A stretch of DNA of 64,000 nt from Pyrenopolyporus hunteri. Its lineage: Eukaryota; Ascomycota; Sordariomycetes; Xylariales; Hypoxylaceae. Location: assembly GCA_902806595.1 (NCBI GenBank), contig CADCXC010000006.1, positions 306,414 through 370,413 on the forward strand, given 5' to 3'. Below, one piece after another: positions 11,201-23,648 of this stretch. Below the pieces are notes generated by a model. The model ran no database searches, was not told the DNA's origin, and worked only from the letters and a program-made list of their open reading frames with translations. The position numbers and the translations under genes are program-made. The stretch's first letter is position 1, and each line of letters opens with the position of its first letter.

Positions 11201-14200
11201 TTTTTTAAATTTAAAAGTAAATATTTTTATAATATTAATAATTAAAATATAAATTTAAAAATTATTTTTAATTTAATAAATAATTTTTAAATTTATAATA
11301 ATATAAAATAATTTAATTTTTTTTTAAAAAAGGAAGTATTATATCGAATTTATCGTTTTTCGATATTAAAAAAATTATTTTATTAAATTAAATTTCGAAA
11401 TTATTATTATAATATTTAATTATAATGTTATATTATTATATTAATGGTTATTTTAATATTTTTTAAAAAAATTTTTTATGGATTTAAATAAAATTAAGTT
11501 TTTATCGAATTATTATCGGAAGAATTATATTAATAAAGTATTTTAAAAAAAAAAGTTTATTATTTTTATATTTTTTTTAACGTAAATAAATAAAAAAAAA
11601 ATAATAAAATTTATTTTTTCGAAATTTAAAAATTTTATTTTTATTATAATAAAAGTTACGAAATAAAAATTTTTTAATTATTAGTCGTAAAATTACGTAA
11701 TCGACTTTATCGAAGGTAAAACTTTTTCGTGGGGATTTTTATACGTTATAAACAAACGAAAATTTAAAACTTTAAAATTTTAATTAAAAAAAATGTTAAA
11801 TAACGGAAAAATTCGAAAATTTATTTTATTTTACGTCGTTTTTATAATGTTTATAGATAAAAAAAATTTTAATAATTTTTTACGTTTTATTATCGATTAT
11901 AAAAAGTTTAACGTTATTATAATATTTATTAAATATTTTTTATTTTTTATTATAAAATTTTAAAATCGATTTAAAATAATTTAATAATATATTAAAATTA
12001 ATTTTAAAATTAAATTTAATTTAATATATATTAAAAAAAGCGATAAATGGAAAATAATTTTTTATTATAAATATGGATTTTTCGAGTATTTAATTATATT
12101 ATTTAAGTTTATTAACGTTTTAATTATTTTTTAAATTATAATAAATAATTTTTTTCGAAATATAATTAATAATAAATTTTTAATTTATATCGATGATTTT
12201 TTTATTTATATTAATATTAAAAAAATTTACGATTAATTAATTAAAAAAATATTTTAATATTTTATCGATAATTATTTAACGGTAAATTTAAAAAAATGTT
12301 TTTAATTTATTTACGAGGTTAAATATTTAAATTACGTTATAAATTTATTTAAGATTTTTATATTATTTAATAAAGTAAAATATATATTATTATAAGAAAT
12401 TTTTAAAATTTTAAAAAAATCGTAATAATTTATCGATTTTATTAATTTTTATCGAAGATTTATAAAAAATTATTTATTTATTATAAAATCGATTATTTTT
12501 ATAAACGGAAAAGATAAAAAAAATTAAAAATAAATATTATAAATAAATATAATTTTTAAAGAATTAAAATATAAGTTTATTACGATTTTTATTTTTATTT
12601 ATTTTAATTTTTTTCGTTAAATTTTTATAAAAATTGATATTTTAAATTATATATTAAACGTAGTTTTTTTTTAAAAAGGGTTAAATAATAAATTATATTT
12701 ATATGTTTTTTATTTTCGTAAATTTTTTTTAATTAAAATAAATTATAAAATATACGATAAAAAATTATTAATTATTATTAATTTTTTTAATAAATAACGA
12801 TAATATTTAAAAAAAATATAATATAAAATAAAAATTTATTTTAATTATTAAAATTTAGTATATTTTATTATCGTTAAAATATTAAATAAAAGATAAATTA
12901 AATGAGTGTAATTTTTATTTTTTTATAATTTTATTATAAATTATTATTCGAAAAAATAAAACGAAAAGGTCGATATTTTATTTAAATTATTTTAATATCG
13001 GCTTAAAAAAAAAAAATTAAAAATTAATCGATTATATTGATTTTAAAAAAAAAATATTTTTTGTATTTTAAAAGGTTTAAATTTATTACGACTTTAATTA
13101 TAATATGTATTTTTTTACGTTTTATAAATATATTTATATTTAAATGAATAATGGATTTTATAATTTAAGTTAAAAAAGTTATTTGTAAAAATAAAAATTA
13201 TTAAAATTATTTTAAAAAATTAAAAAAAGATATAATTATATAAAAAAATATATTATATAAAAAAAAAAAGTTATAAGTTTTAATAATATTATAAAATAAA
13301 ATAATTAATTTAAAATATAATATTAAGGTAATTAATTATATAAGTATAAATAAAATTTTAAAATTTATTACGTGTAATTTTTAATGGTTAAATATAAAAA
13401 TTATTATACGAAAATACGTACGAAGTTATTTAAAATATTAATGTAATAAAATTTCGAAGTATATTTTATTAAATATTTTATAATTTATAAAATTATATTA
13501 TATTTTATGAAATATTATTATAATGGATTTTATTATTAATTTTTTATTTTTAAATGGTTGTAATTTTATATAGGTTATAATAAATTTTTTTATTAAAATA
13601 ATATATTTTGTATTTTTAAAAATAAACGAAAAAAAAATAAAAAATTTTATTAAAATTTTTATTAAAATTTATTAACGATTATATAATATATTTTTCGATA
13701 TTATTTTTAATAAAAATTTTAAATTTATAAGTTATTTATAAAAAGATTTTTTTAAATTAATAAAAATTAAATTTTATATAAATATTATGTTTTATTTTTA
13801 AATCGATAATTAAATTGAAAAATTAAATTAAATTTTTAAAGTTTATTTATAAACGTTCGTTAATTACGAAATATTTAATTAAAAAAACTTATTATTTACG
13901 GTCGAATTTATTTATAATAACGTTATTTTTTTTTTATTTAAATGTTTTTATTTTACGTTAATTATAATTATTATTTTATTACGTATAATTTATTTATAGG
14001 AAGATTACGTAATTTTAAAAGTCGATTTTATTTTTATTAAATAATTTAAATTTATAAAAAAATTAAAAATAATTTTTAAAAAAATTAATTTAAAATAAAA
14101 AAATAAGTAAATAAAAAAAAACGAAAAAATTTTAAATATAAAATCGAATAATTAATAATGTTAAATGCGAAGTATATTAAAATTAAAAAGTTAACGAAAA

Positions 14201-14317
14201 AGTTGAATAAAAAAATGTTAAATTTTTTTAAAATATAAAAGGTAATTTTTTTTATAACGATATAATTAATTTTTTTTAAATTTTAAAAAATTTATAATAT
14301 TTTTTATGTTTTTTTTA

Positions 14318-15098
14318 AAGTTTTATTATTAGTATTTTTTAAAATTATTATCGAGTTTTATTAGCATTTTTAATATATTAAAATACCTATTATATTTAAT
14401 AACTTTATATATAAATTTACGTATAATTGTGTTAATATATAATGTATATTTTATGTTTTTTTTTAATTGATTTAATTTCCATTATATATTTTATTATATA
14501 TTTTATTATATCTTATTTATTTTAAGGATGTAAAATATAAAAAATATATCGTTAATTTTATTTTAATTAAACTTTTTTAATGGTATAGGTTTTATATAAA
14601 TATATACCCTATTTTAAAAGTTATTTAAATATAAAGTTAATTTTATATGAATATTTAAAGGTGTTAAAAGATGTTCGAAGGGTATGTAACCGTAAAAAGG
14701 GATTATATGATTATCTTTAATTACCATTTATATTTTTATTAAATTAAGTATATATTAAAATAACTTTTAAAATAGGGTATATATCGATATAAAATTAATA
14801 TTATTAAAAAGGTTTAATTAAAACGAAACTAGCGATATATTTTTTATATTTTATATTTTTAGAATAGGTGGGATATAATAAAATATATAGTGGGATATAT
14901 GATGGGATGTATGATGGGATATATGTAATTAAATTAATTAAAAAAGTGTATTCGTATTCGGTGAAATTATTTGGTTTATTGTATTTTTATATAAGAATTT
15001 GTTAGTGGGGTCGAGTACGAGATAAAAAATATACTTTTTATATTGGGAGTGTTAATAAGATTCGATAGTAAAATAAAGGAGTGTTAATAGTAAAATTT
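14318..15098. mobile_element. Foldback / MITE-like element, copy 1 (nested in the Gypsy element)
   Basis: 781 bp, built as one long imperfect inverted repeat: the left arm from 14318 matches the reverse complement of the right arm ending at 15098 through most of each arm. An 8-bp duplication TTTTTTTA flanks it (14310-14317 and 15099-15106). Copy 2 at 44852-45632 has exactly the same length. No coding capacity is seen. An 8-bp duplication with terminal inverted repeats fits a non-autonomous hAT-type (or other 8-bp-TSD) element; superfamily is inferred. The outer arms carry short GGGATATATGAT-like tandem units. In this copy plus-strand C outside CpG is nearly gone, while G is kept. Confidence 0.85.
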
Positions 15099-15414
15099 TT
15101 TTTTTATTAAATTTTATTACGTTAATAATCGGGAATTTTTCGATTTTAATTAAATTTTATAAAAAGTAAATTTAATAAAATCGAAAAATTATTAAATAAA
15201 TAACATATAAAATTTTTTAAAAATAAAAAAAAATATTAAATATTTTATTAAATAAAAAAAATAATTTAATAAAAAATATTAAACGTAAAAATTTTACGAT
15301 TATTTTTTTAACGATAAAATTAAAAATTTAATTAAAGTTTTTTATTAATAATATTTCGATAAATTTAACGATTTACGTATTTATATATTTTATAAATTTA
15401 AAAAAAAAAAATAA

Positions 15415-15708
15415 TATTATATATATTAAAATTTTATACGAAAATAATATAAATTTTAAATAATAAAAAATAATTATAAATTATTTATTAATAAAAGAAA
15501 TAATTTAATAATTTTTATAATATATATATTTATAATTAATAAATTTATCGAACGATTAAAACGTTTTTAATATCGATTTAAATTAACTTTTTATACCTAA
15601 AAATTCTTATTTTCGTTAAAAAAAAAGAAATTATAATTTTTAAAATTAAAAAGAATTATTAGATGAATTTAATATTATTTAAGCCCTTTATTAAAAGCTT
15701 TTATCATA
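15415..15708 (+). repeat. 3' LTR of the Gypsy element
   Basis: 294 bp, partner of the 5' LTR. Its left two-thirds has lost nearly all non-CpG C and G. The last roughly 120 bases are milder and show C where the 5' LTR has T, and A where the 5' LTR has G. Confidence 0.9.
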
Positions 15709-15713
15709 TATTT
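15709..15713. repeat. Target-site duplication TATTT, right copy
   Basis: Matches 7925-7929 on the other side of the element. Ordinary base composition resumes just after it. Confidence 0.8.
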
Positions 15714-16182
15714 AACTATATGTATTAAGGTTCGCTTCGGTGTTATCTCGAAAGAAGTTTACGATAATTAAGACCTAGCAGCTTGAGTTCTCAATCCTAT
15801 TGAGGTAGTAGCCAATCAGATACGGTAGCCCGCTTAAAACGTTGAGTCCAGATTAAGTATTCGGGATTTCCTATTCGAGTATACAATTCAAAGCTCAGGA
15901 CAGGACTCTGAGTTATCTCTATATCCAGTCATTTCTACGCCGACCTTTACTTTCACCACGCAAAAATAGGCAGGAGTAAGCACCAAAAGCAATGACGTTG
16001 AGAAAACTAATATGTCCAAAATGTATAAGCTAATACATAGTCGGGTGTGCGAGGTAAAAGGAACGAAGATCTACCGTGGTGGAGACCTTTCAGGCGTATG
16101 CCCTAAGTAAAAAGGAGATAAGTTTGAGAAAATATCGTACGAGTAACACAATTAAAGGAAAAAAAGAAAAGAAAAATGGGAC

Positions 16183-16187
16183 AAAAA
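16183..16187 (-). terminator. RNA polymerase III terminator of the tRNA gene
   Basis: On the minus strand a TTTTT run lies just past the 3' end of the tRNA, and a second T run follows. Pol III terminates at such T runs. Confidence 0.75.
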
Positions 16188-16191
16188 TCAG

Positions 16192-16263
16192 TAGCTTCAC
16201 TTCGTTTCGATCGAAGGTCCTCCGGGTTATGAGCCCGGCGCGCTTCCGCTGCGCCATAAAGCT
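16192..16263 (-). tRNA. Initiator tRNA-Met (CAT)
   Basis: A 72-nt cloverleaf on the minus strand without intron. The acceptor AGCTTTA pairs with TGAAGCT. The D arm is GCGC-AGCGGAA-GCGC. The anticodon arm is CCGGG-CTCATAA-CCCGG with anticodon CAT. The T arm is CTTCG-ATCGAAA-CGAAG, and the discriminator base is A. Three features mark an initiator rather than an elongator tRNA: the A1-T72 pair, three consecutive G:C pairs in the anticodon stem, and an ATCGAAA T-loop with A at positions 54 and 60. The layout matches my memory of yeast initiator tRNA arm by arm. A pol III terminator follows. Small plus-strand open frames over this locus are not genes. Confidence 0.93.
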
Positions 16264-19200
16264 TTGAGTACATATTATGCCCTTGCTGTACCGGATATCA
16301 GCGAGGGAGATATCTTAACCTATAAGCGTTTTGCCGACCTCCCACTTATGACTCACTTTATCACAGTGCACCCCCCTAGGCCCCATTGGACGACTACTTG
16401 TGTACTTACTTTGTTCCTTGTAGTATCGTGCTATCTTTATATATTACGCTCCTTCTGGTTCAATTGGCCTATGATAACTGATTGTCCTTTAATAAGCTGT
16501 TTGAAGAAGTTGTGCAACTATTCCGAACAGAGTTCTGCGGCATGCTACGTAAACCGCGCAAGAAAGCAATCTATCACTAGGGCGGCGAGAGTATGGCGGT
16601 CTTGAATAGAGACTCTAGGCCACTATAGATAGAGCCTACAGTTATTCATGGCTACACTCAAACACGAAGCGTCAAGTCGTTGTGGTCAGTTGAAAGCATC
16701 CCCGAGGATATATATATATACATATATATACGTCTTTTAGGGTTAATATGAATAAAATCTCAGTAGATGCGGTGTTCTCTAGAAATATTATCCTTCGATT
16801 AGGTGCTATCTTTGCGGTATTAATACTAGCAATTCGGTCTACGAGCTATATAACCTAGGCACTCATATCGACCCGATGGCCTAGGCTAACCCGAAAACTA
16901 GGTCTTATCGAAGGATTAAAGAGTGCCGTTACGATACCTTCACCTTAAGTTTTATTTCAACACAAAAACACCATAAGTAATCATATGTTATAAATATTAA
17001 TCGAAATCTGATGAGATATATCCTCGTACTCAGACGAAGCTAACACCTTACCCAAAATATTCCGATTAGGATTATTCGGTAACTATAGGTTAATTAGGTA
17101 GGTTGATTCTAGTTTAAGGGCGTCTAGAAGTGACGAGAGCCACGACTCAAGTGGTCTTACGTTCTTCAATACCGATAGGTGAGTGAATCGAGCCCCTTTT
17201 CTTCTCGAGACGGGAGTTGATACCTTTATAATAAGACGGTTTACCCTCGCGGTAAACATAAATACCTATTTCTAGATTCGAGGCTCGCTAAAAACAGTAT
17301 ACTGTCAACCTAGGTCATTAGGACACTTGCAGATGTTAAGCTTTCATCCCAACTCATCCCAACATACCTACCTACTTAAGGTACCTGGGTAAGATCAATA
17401 AATAACCATACGAGTATTCTATTTTAACAACGCTAATATCCCGGTTACATCGTCTGATCAACAAGGCCCGCAAGTAACGATCATCGTTAGCTTGAATTCG
17501 CTCCTTAAGGAGTCTGACTGATAGTTGCCAAAATTTCCCGCCTCATCTCGCGAGACTAGTGCTGACGATCGAAGGGCGGCTCGTCAACCAGGCCATCAGT
17601 CAATACACATCACCGACGTGTACCTTACTAAGACATCAACACGAAGGGCTTGATAAGATGGCGATGCGATACTAGACTTTTCGCATTAATACTACGCGTT
17701 ATTCTGATTTCGTAGCTTCGTACCCTAGGTAAAAAGCGCGTTGATCCTTTGGCTTATATGACGTTCAAAAATGCGTGGGCATTACTATTTAAATCCTCCG
17801 TCGATTGTCTACAAGTACTTGGGTAAGGGTAGATACCTACCTAGGTATCAAGGAATATTTTGAAGGTAAATTAAGTCTGATTCTAAACCGGCCTTACAAT
17901 GTTTACCCGAAATATTTATTCTATTTCAAAAAAAAAAAAAAAAAAAAAAAAAAGTCGTATTAGTCCCTTTTCAATCTTGACATTCTTCTATGAGAGGGCT
18001 CATACTCTTAAGATTGGTAGATAGATGTGGATGTCTTGGCGGTCGATCTAACACTTAGCAGGTGAGTATCTGGTGGTAACCCGAAGATTTAAAGGACATA
18101 GCTAACCTTGTTCCCCATTAGAAGGCGGTCGGTCTAAATAGATCCTTTAGAATTTTTTAGATATTTTCTTCGCCTTGGATGACATATCCTTCTGTTCCTA
18201 TGGTGTCAACAGTCCTGCTGTTGGTATGAAACGTTCTGCATCGAACATACCCGGACGCGGGGCACTAACCGGATCTGCGTGGACGTTACAACGAACGCTG
18301 ATCACTCCCAGGGTCTCGGCTTCAACGGAGGCGGCGCAGGGCGTAAGATATTTTTAGCACCCATAATATCTACTGGTAGTTAATTGATTTCTCGCGTGGT
18401 ATGGCTTATGACTTAAGAATTGGTCGTTGAGCCCTTATTTCCTCGTCATTCGAATCTATTTAACTTTAGTTTAGGCCTTGGACTTGCCTCTAGATTCCTA
18501 ATTTTTATTCGAAGATAGGAAGAATATAGGATTTCCATCGGTCATAATGATGTTCGTTGTCTCCGGCGTACTCTTAATGCGGTATTGCTCCGGGCTATTA
18601 GGCTTGATGCTTACATTTTGCAAATCCTGCTTGGACGCCAGCCTATCGAATGAGCTTGGTACCAATTGGATGGCACCCACCAGCTACCTATCTACCAGGT
18701 AATCTCCGACCTCTTAGATAGGGTCCGCTAGGTGATCGACCGCTAGGAATCGATAATTAGGAGGCCTTGGTACCTAAGGAATTTCCATTCCGGCGGATGG
18801 TGTGCGCGCTATAGCGCCTCGAATACGTAGCGGGAATTGTAATAACTTTGTATCGGCAGTGTCATCTCAGAAGAACATAATCATCTATTTCTACATGATG
18901 GTGCCAGCGGAGTTGACGCAGTCGCCAAGTGGAGGGCCCCGCTGCAGGAGAGACAAGGTGTTGAATTGGTCGCCCTTGGCTGTGCTAGCGATGAAAAGCT
19001 GCTGCAGGCGTCCATGGGTACCCAGGTATGTTGTTGGACGGAGAGAGGTTAGATTACCTATCTTCGTTTCTATGAACACCGGGAAATACTTTAGCGAAAT
19101 AAACAAGACACACAAGCTGTCCATCATTGTGGGTGAGGCCGCGAGGATAAGACATACGTGGAGAAGTTTCCGAAGGTGTCGACGTGGTTGGGGACTCCAA

Positions 19201-21143
19201 AAGTGAGTTACTGAAGACGGCTCATTCGGCGTATCCATTAGATATCGGAGAATGTTGGGTTGGCGGTAAGGGGTAACAAAAGATCGGTTAAGCATGTGCT
19301 TAGGGGTTACCTACCAGGTAGGCAGGGGTTGCCAGATTATGACGTTGCTAATGAGGCGTTTGCTTGAACAGGGGGTTGATGCTGGATTTCCGTCTTTTGT
19401 TCGAGTCGAAATCTTCTGTATGAAGTATCACGAAAGTCTATTTACCCATATTCGTATGATTTTCTTTATCAGAGAGCCATAAGTACGGTACGTAGGTAAC
19501 ATACCTAGGTATCCTTACCAGTAACGATTAGACTCCTGGACGAGAAACGTAATATAGGACGGGATAAGGAATCTCTCTAGGCTTTAGTCGGTGAGCGGGT
19601 TTCCGAGGAGTGCTTCATGCGTAAAATTGCAGGTCTAGTCTGAAATCTGTTTAGATATGCGCTCGTATATAAATGATGGTGGGATGGGTACCAATAGAAG
19701 TGAGCATTGCTATTATGATCTACCTAATTGGTGGAGGGTAGTAATTGAATTCTTCCCTCGCTCATGGACAATGCCCATGTCTACACCGAACTAAACTGTA
19801 TGCACGAGTTACGTGATGCACACGAAGGTATGTACCCGGGCGATGATAATGAATCGAATCGGAACCGGATCTCAGGTCAAACAGATGCGATCCTAGAATT
19901 CCCATTGTTAGATGCGTGGATGTGCGCCATGCTGCAGATCCTCGGACCCATGAATCATGGAAATCGTAATGAAACCTTAGGGGATCCAGGGTCCAGAGGC
20001 TTGGGTCCCTTTTTACCAGCTCCCAGGGCCGAGATCGAATGCCGAGAACAGACAGCGGCGGGAGCCAAGCTGCTACTTTGGCGGCTAGAATAGTACAAAT
20101 GGTTCTAATCTGCCCTTAGCAAGGTAGAGATGTGTTGCTAGCCCACGCCGGCTTGCCGGGACATCGCCTGGCGGGTTCTACTGACCTATTAGCCTCGGCC
20201 GTTGGTCTAATATGGGTAGAAGAAAGGCGACTAGTTCAGCTGGAAAGGAAAGGCATCCGCATCGACATCTCCGTACGGATTTTAGTAACTATCGGGTAAC
20301 ATTACAAGGCAAGGCGACGCAACTATATATCGATAGTATACGAACATACTGTATATAGCTGCCGAGGGCAAGCGGCAAGCTGCTATAAAAGGGCGATAGA
20401 ATAAAAAAGTTCGCGCCGGCGTGCGTCCAGCCTACGCATCTTAGATCTACTGCATCTCGCACATGGCTTTAGCCAGGGGCCACCCCGGTTTCAATGCGTG
20501 TGCTCGCTTCGTCGCAATCGCTTGGCCTTATTCTAGAAGAGTTCAAAAATCATTCGATGTCGAGATCTGGCCTGAGCCGTCTTCCTAGCCACGCATGAAG
20601 ATGCCGTCATATCATGCCATTTTGCCTCGCGAGAACCTGCCACTCGCATGATCCCGACTCTGGGTAAACTCTCCGCCGTGTAATTCGCAGCATTGAATAT
20701 CATATACGCCCGGTAATGACCGCAAACTGATAGCTTGTCACGCTACGCCCCTGCGCTAGAAATTTTTCATAACTTAAGCCAGAACGTGACGAGATGCGAG
20801 ATTTCACTACGTACAACCACCGAGTCGGACAAGTATTAAAGACTATGGGGAAAATGTTCGCCATCAACAAAGTTCCAAAACCCGCATAATGCGTAAACTT
20901 GGGAACTGAAACCTGTGCCTTGGAAAATTGGATCGAGAACCAACATAAGCCGCATTCTCGCTTGTTTACCCATCTTGCCTAGCTCTCCGTACCTCGGCCG
21001 GCCTCTCTTCGAATATTGTTTATCAAGTTACCTAAGGCACTGTGTTGCCGCGGTTGAGGTACTTATAGACATTCTCGATCCCGCTTGCTGGTGATCTCGT
21101 TTCCTTTCGGAGGAGATACCAGAGAACATCAAGTCCGGTAACC

Positions 21144-22457
21144 ATGGCCCTCAATTACAAGGAAACAAAGCTCGTCAAGGACACGATCCCGGCTCTAAAG
21201 CAACATGGAGAGCACATCGCAACGGTCTTCTACAAGACAATGTTGCGCGACCACCCCGAGCTTCATAATTACTTCAACACCGTGAACATGCACACGGGAA
21301 AGCAACCGCGAGCGTTAACGTCACTCATTCTTGCTTTCGCCTCCAACATCGTCAACATCAGCGAATTGACACCCAAGTTGGAACGAGTTGCCCAGAAGCA
21401 CGCCTCGCTTAACATCCAGCCCGAGCAATATGAAATTGTCGGAAAATACCTGCTGCGCTCATTTTCCGCCGTGCTCGGTCCCGCTATGACCCCTGAAGTT
21501 AAGATGGCTTGGACGAAGGCGTACTGGGTCATGGCGAAGATGCTGACGGGCCGAGAGGCCCACATCTACCGCGAGTTCGAGAACTGGAAGGGTTGGCGCA
21601 AGTTCATGATCTTCAAGAAGAAGGAAGAGACGGTAGAGGGAAACATCGTATCCTTTACGCTGAAGCCGGTTGACGGGAAACCCTTACCAACGTTCATGCC
21701 GGGCCAGTACGTCACCCTGAGAATCACAGTGCCCGGGATGAAGTATGCGCAGCTCAGGCAGTACTCGCTGAGCGACGCGCCCAGCTATGACCACTACCGA
21801 ATCACCGTTAAGCGAGACCAGGGGGCCAATTACGACTACGCCCGAACCCAGGATGAGACCATCACTGTATCCTCGGCCGCCAGCAGCGCATCAGACAGCA
21901 GCATCGGTAGCGTGCAGCCGTCCAGGCCTGGAGTCGTCTCGAACTCGCTTATCGACGAGTTCCACGAGGGGGACACGATAGAATTGACGCATCCGTCCGG
22001 CTCTTTCTTCTTGAACACCAAGATGGATACCTCGATGCCGCTCGTCCTTATTTCCGCCGGGGTCTGCGTCGCCCCGCTCCTCTCGATGCTCAATACCGTG
22101 GTTGAGAAGCGCATCAATAGGCCGGTGTCGTGGATTCAGGCGTCGCGTCACGACGCCCCCTTCCAAGCCCACGTCGAGAACATGGCCAGGAGACATCCGA
22201 ATATGAGAACCAAGTTTTTCAAGTCGAGGTTGTCGGATAGCGACGTATTATCGTACACATCCACCTTCGACAACGACTTCCTCTCCCTAACGGCCGAAGA
22301 CCTGTATCTGAACAATAGCTCGACCGAGTATTACATTTGCGGTCCTGAGAAGTTTATGACGCAGGCGTCCGATCACCTACACAGACATGGCGTGAAGCCG
22401 GAGAGGGTGCAATTCGAAATATTCTCCGTGGGTAGCTTTGAGATGAAGCTCGACTGA
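21144..22457 (+). CDS. Flavohaemoprotein (nitric oxide dioxygenase)
   Basis: Intronless, 437 aa. This family oxidises NO to nitrate using O2 and NAD(P)H and protects fungi from nitrosative stress. Residues 1-140 form a globin domain with B10 Tyr30, distal Gln54 and proximal haem-ligand His86 (QKHASLNI). Residues 155-290 are the FAD domain with RQYSLSDAP at 206-214. Residues 298-437 are the NAD(P)H domain with SAGVCVAPLLSML at 305 and YYICGPEKFM near 397. Two oddities: the nucleotide motif reads AGVCVAP where the family usually has AGVG-x-TP (Cys308 for Gly, Ala for Thr), and a Ser-rich insertion of about 20 residues (241-262) lies in the FAD domain. Length is near the usual 400-440. No targeting signal is obvious, so it is likely cytosolic. 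ATG 21144 has a good context (ACCATGG). Confidence 0.95.
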   Translation: MALNYKETKLVKDTIPALKQHGEHIATVFYKTMLRDHPELHNYFNTVNMHTGKQPRALTSLILAFASNIVNISELTPKLERVAQKHASLNIQPEQYEIVGKYLLRSFSAVLGPAMTPEVKMAWTKAYWVMAKMLTGREAHIYREFENWKGWRKFMIFKKKEETVEGNIVSFTLKPVDGKPLPTFMPGQYVTLRITVPGMKYAQLRQYSLSDAPSYDHYRITVKRDQGANYDYARTQDETITVSSAASSASDSSIGSVQPSRPGVVSNSLIDEFHEGDTIELTHPSGSFFLNTKMDTSMPLVLISAGVCVAPLLSMLNTVVEKRINRPVSWIQASRHDAPFQAHVENMARRHPNMRTKFFKSRLSDSDVLSYTSTFDNDFLSLTAEDLYLNNSSTEYYICGPEKFMTQASDHLHRHGVKPERVQFEIFSVGSFEMKLD

Positions 22458-23648
22458 CCAAAGAGAGAATTGATTAATCATATCGAGTCGGCCGCAAACG
22501 GTTGTTCTCCGAGTTACCCGACGCGATACTTTGCGACCGGTGTGCTTTGCTAAGCGGCTGTCGCAGAGATACCCAACGCGCACCGGTCCTGGTCGCACTA
22601 GAGCGCGGCGCATGCAAGGCGAATGAAGACCGCGGATATCTAATCCTCGATTTTGAATTTGAACGAAGATAGATTCATATCTTGCCTGCCTACCTGTAAG
22701 AAGCATGAGCGGGGATTCTAAAGTTCAGTGGCTACAGCGCGGTGGTGTGTAGCAGTCACTTTACCAGCGAAGCTGGCAGCTATACAGGGGAGGGAGGGCA
22801 CTACCTAAGGTCCCCTTGTCTAAGTCGAGAGGCCCGGGACCTCGCTATTAGAACTTATATTTGGAATGCGGTGCTACGACTTACCATGTTATAGAGACGA
22901 AACTCCAATCGCCCTCGCCTCTATAAATAACTTGAGATACCAGGATACCTTTAGAAAGTTGACGATGGGAAATGCCGGTCATGTTATAGAATTAGAGCGT
23001 ATGAGATACTTATTAAAAAAATGATTACGAAGTGAAAATAAAACTCGGCGAACGTTACGCCTCCGGAGAAAATAGAATGTGACTATTTAGTCTTGCCCAA
23101 CACAACACAGTTTTGGGTGTAATAGCCTTTGAGGTCACCTGGGCAGGGGCCTGCCGACTGCAACTATAATAAGCGTGAAGGACCGGTGTTAGGGGGATCT
23201 CCTAGCCTGAGTCGAAATGGCAGTTCGTTCAAACGCAAGTTTCTTGTCTATTCGTAAACTTCTATTGACGAAGATCGAATTTTTGGATGAAGAAGAGAAG
23301 GGGACAAAATGAACCACGGGTCGCAAAACTATGAGATCTAATGTATATCATAGGGCAGTGAAGCAATCCCCCACCCTGCTGTCGATCACCTAGCCCAACC
23401 CCGCTAAGGGAGACCACCCAGCACTGCGATAGCCACCGGCCCCCGATTATTCCCTGAGTCTCAATTTCAGGCGAACCGGGCTGGCTTGAATATATTTCCG
23501 CATGTAATCATAAACAGGGGAATCGGCAGCAACCCACGGGTACGTATTTCGAGAAAATATCGTCGGGACTATCCCTCCCCAAGCGAGTCACACAAATGTT
23601 AACCTTTACCTCCTATTAACTTTTACTTAGCACCTAGGATAGCTCGGC
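22458..23648. other. Intergenic region between convergent genes
   Basis: No supported gene. This is the shared 3' flank of the flavohaemoprotein (plus) and SET (minus) genes. The only open frames are short or shadows. Confidence 0.6.

Larger units (their letters stand above)
7930..15708 (+). mobile_element. RIP-degraded Ty3/Gypsy LTR retrotransposon
   Basis: Two 294-bp direct repeats, 7930-8223 and 15415-15708, align without indels (constant offset 7485); every difference I checked is C/T or G/A. The left LTR begins TG; the right one ends CATA, consistent with a terminal CA mutated to TA. TATTT flanks both ends. Inside, plus-strand frames keep ghosts of a Gypsy polyprotein despite many stops: near 12050-12110 DKWKIIFYYKYGFFEYL, matching the Gypsy reverse transcriptase block usually written DEWKTAFRTRYG-FEYLVMPFG; YIDD at 12186-12197 (catalytic YxDD); and near 12590-12770 an RNase H-like stretch ending LKWIIKYTIKNY. 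The order fits the plus strand. A foldback element is nested at 14318-15098; without it the element is about 7.0 kb. No product can be made. Confidence 0.92.
15714..21143. other. Gene-poor region between the retrotransposon and the flavohaemoprotein gene
   Basis: Apart from the tRNA gene I can support no gene. Open frames at 16264-16605, 18802-19206 (with an opposite-strand partner 18891-19295) and 19764-20093 have no recognisable motif and no spliced extension. Local features are a TA-rich tract near 16708-16731, a 24-base A run ending at 17953, and ACCTAGGT palindromes at 17839-17846 and 19503-19510. The last few hundred bases are the upstream region of the flavohaemoprotein gene; a TATAAAAGG word sits near 20383. 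Confidence 0.6.

Noticed and set aside
16076..16605. Two short plus-strand open frames
   Set aside because: The first overlaps the tRNA gene; the second lacks an ATG start and any motif.
18802..19295. Overlapping 134-codon open frames on both strands
   Set aside because: Neither shows a motif, a spliced extension or a family resemblance. Opposite open frames in one place are common by chance in mid-GC sequence.
19764..20093. 109-codon open frame starting with ATG
   Set aside because: A weak thought of a guanyl-specific ribonuclease (EFPLLD-like word) did not hold: no catalytic pattern in the right order.
999..22457. Idea that the flavohaemoprotein belongs to an isocyanide gene cluster
   Set aside because: The genes are 18 kb apart, separated by a retrotransposon and a gene-poor stretch, and nothing links them functionally.
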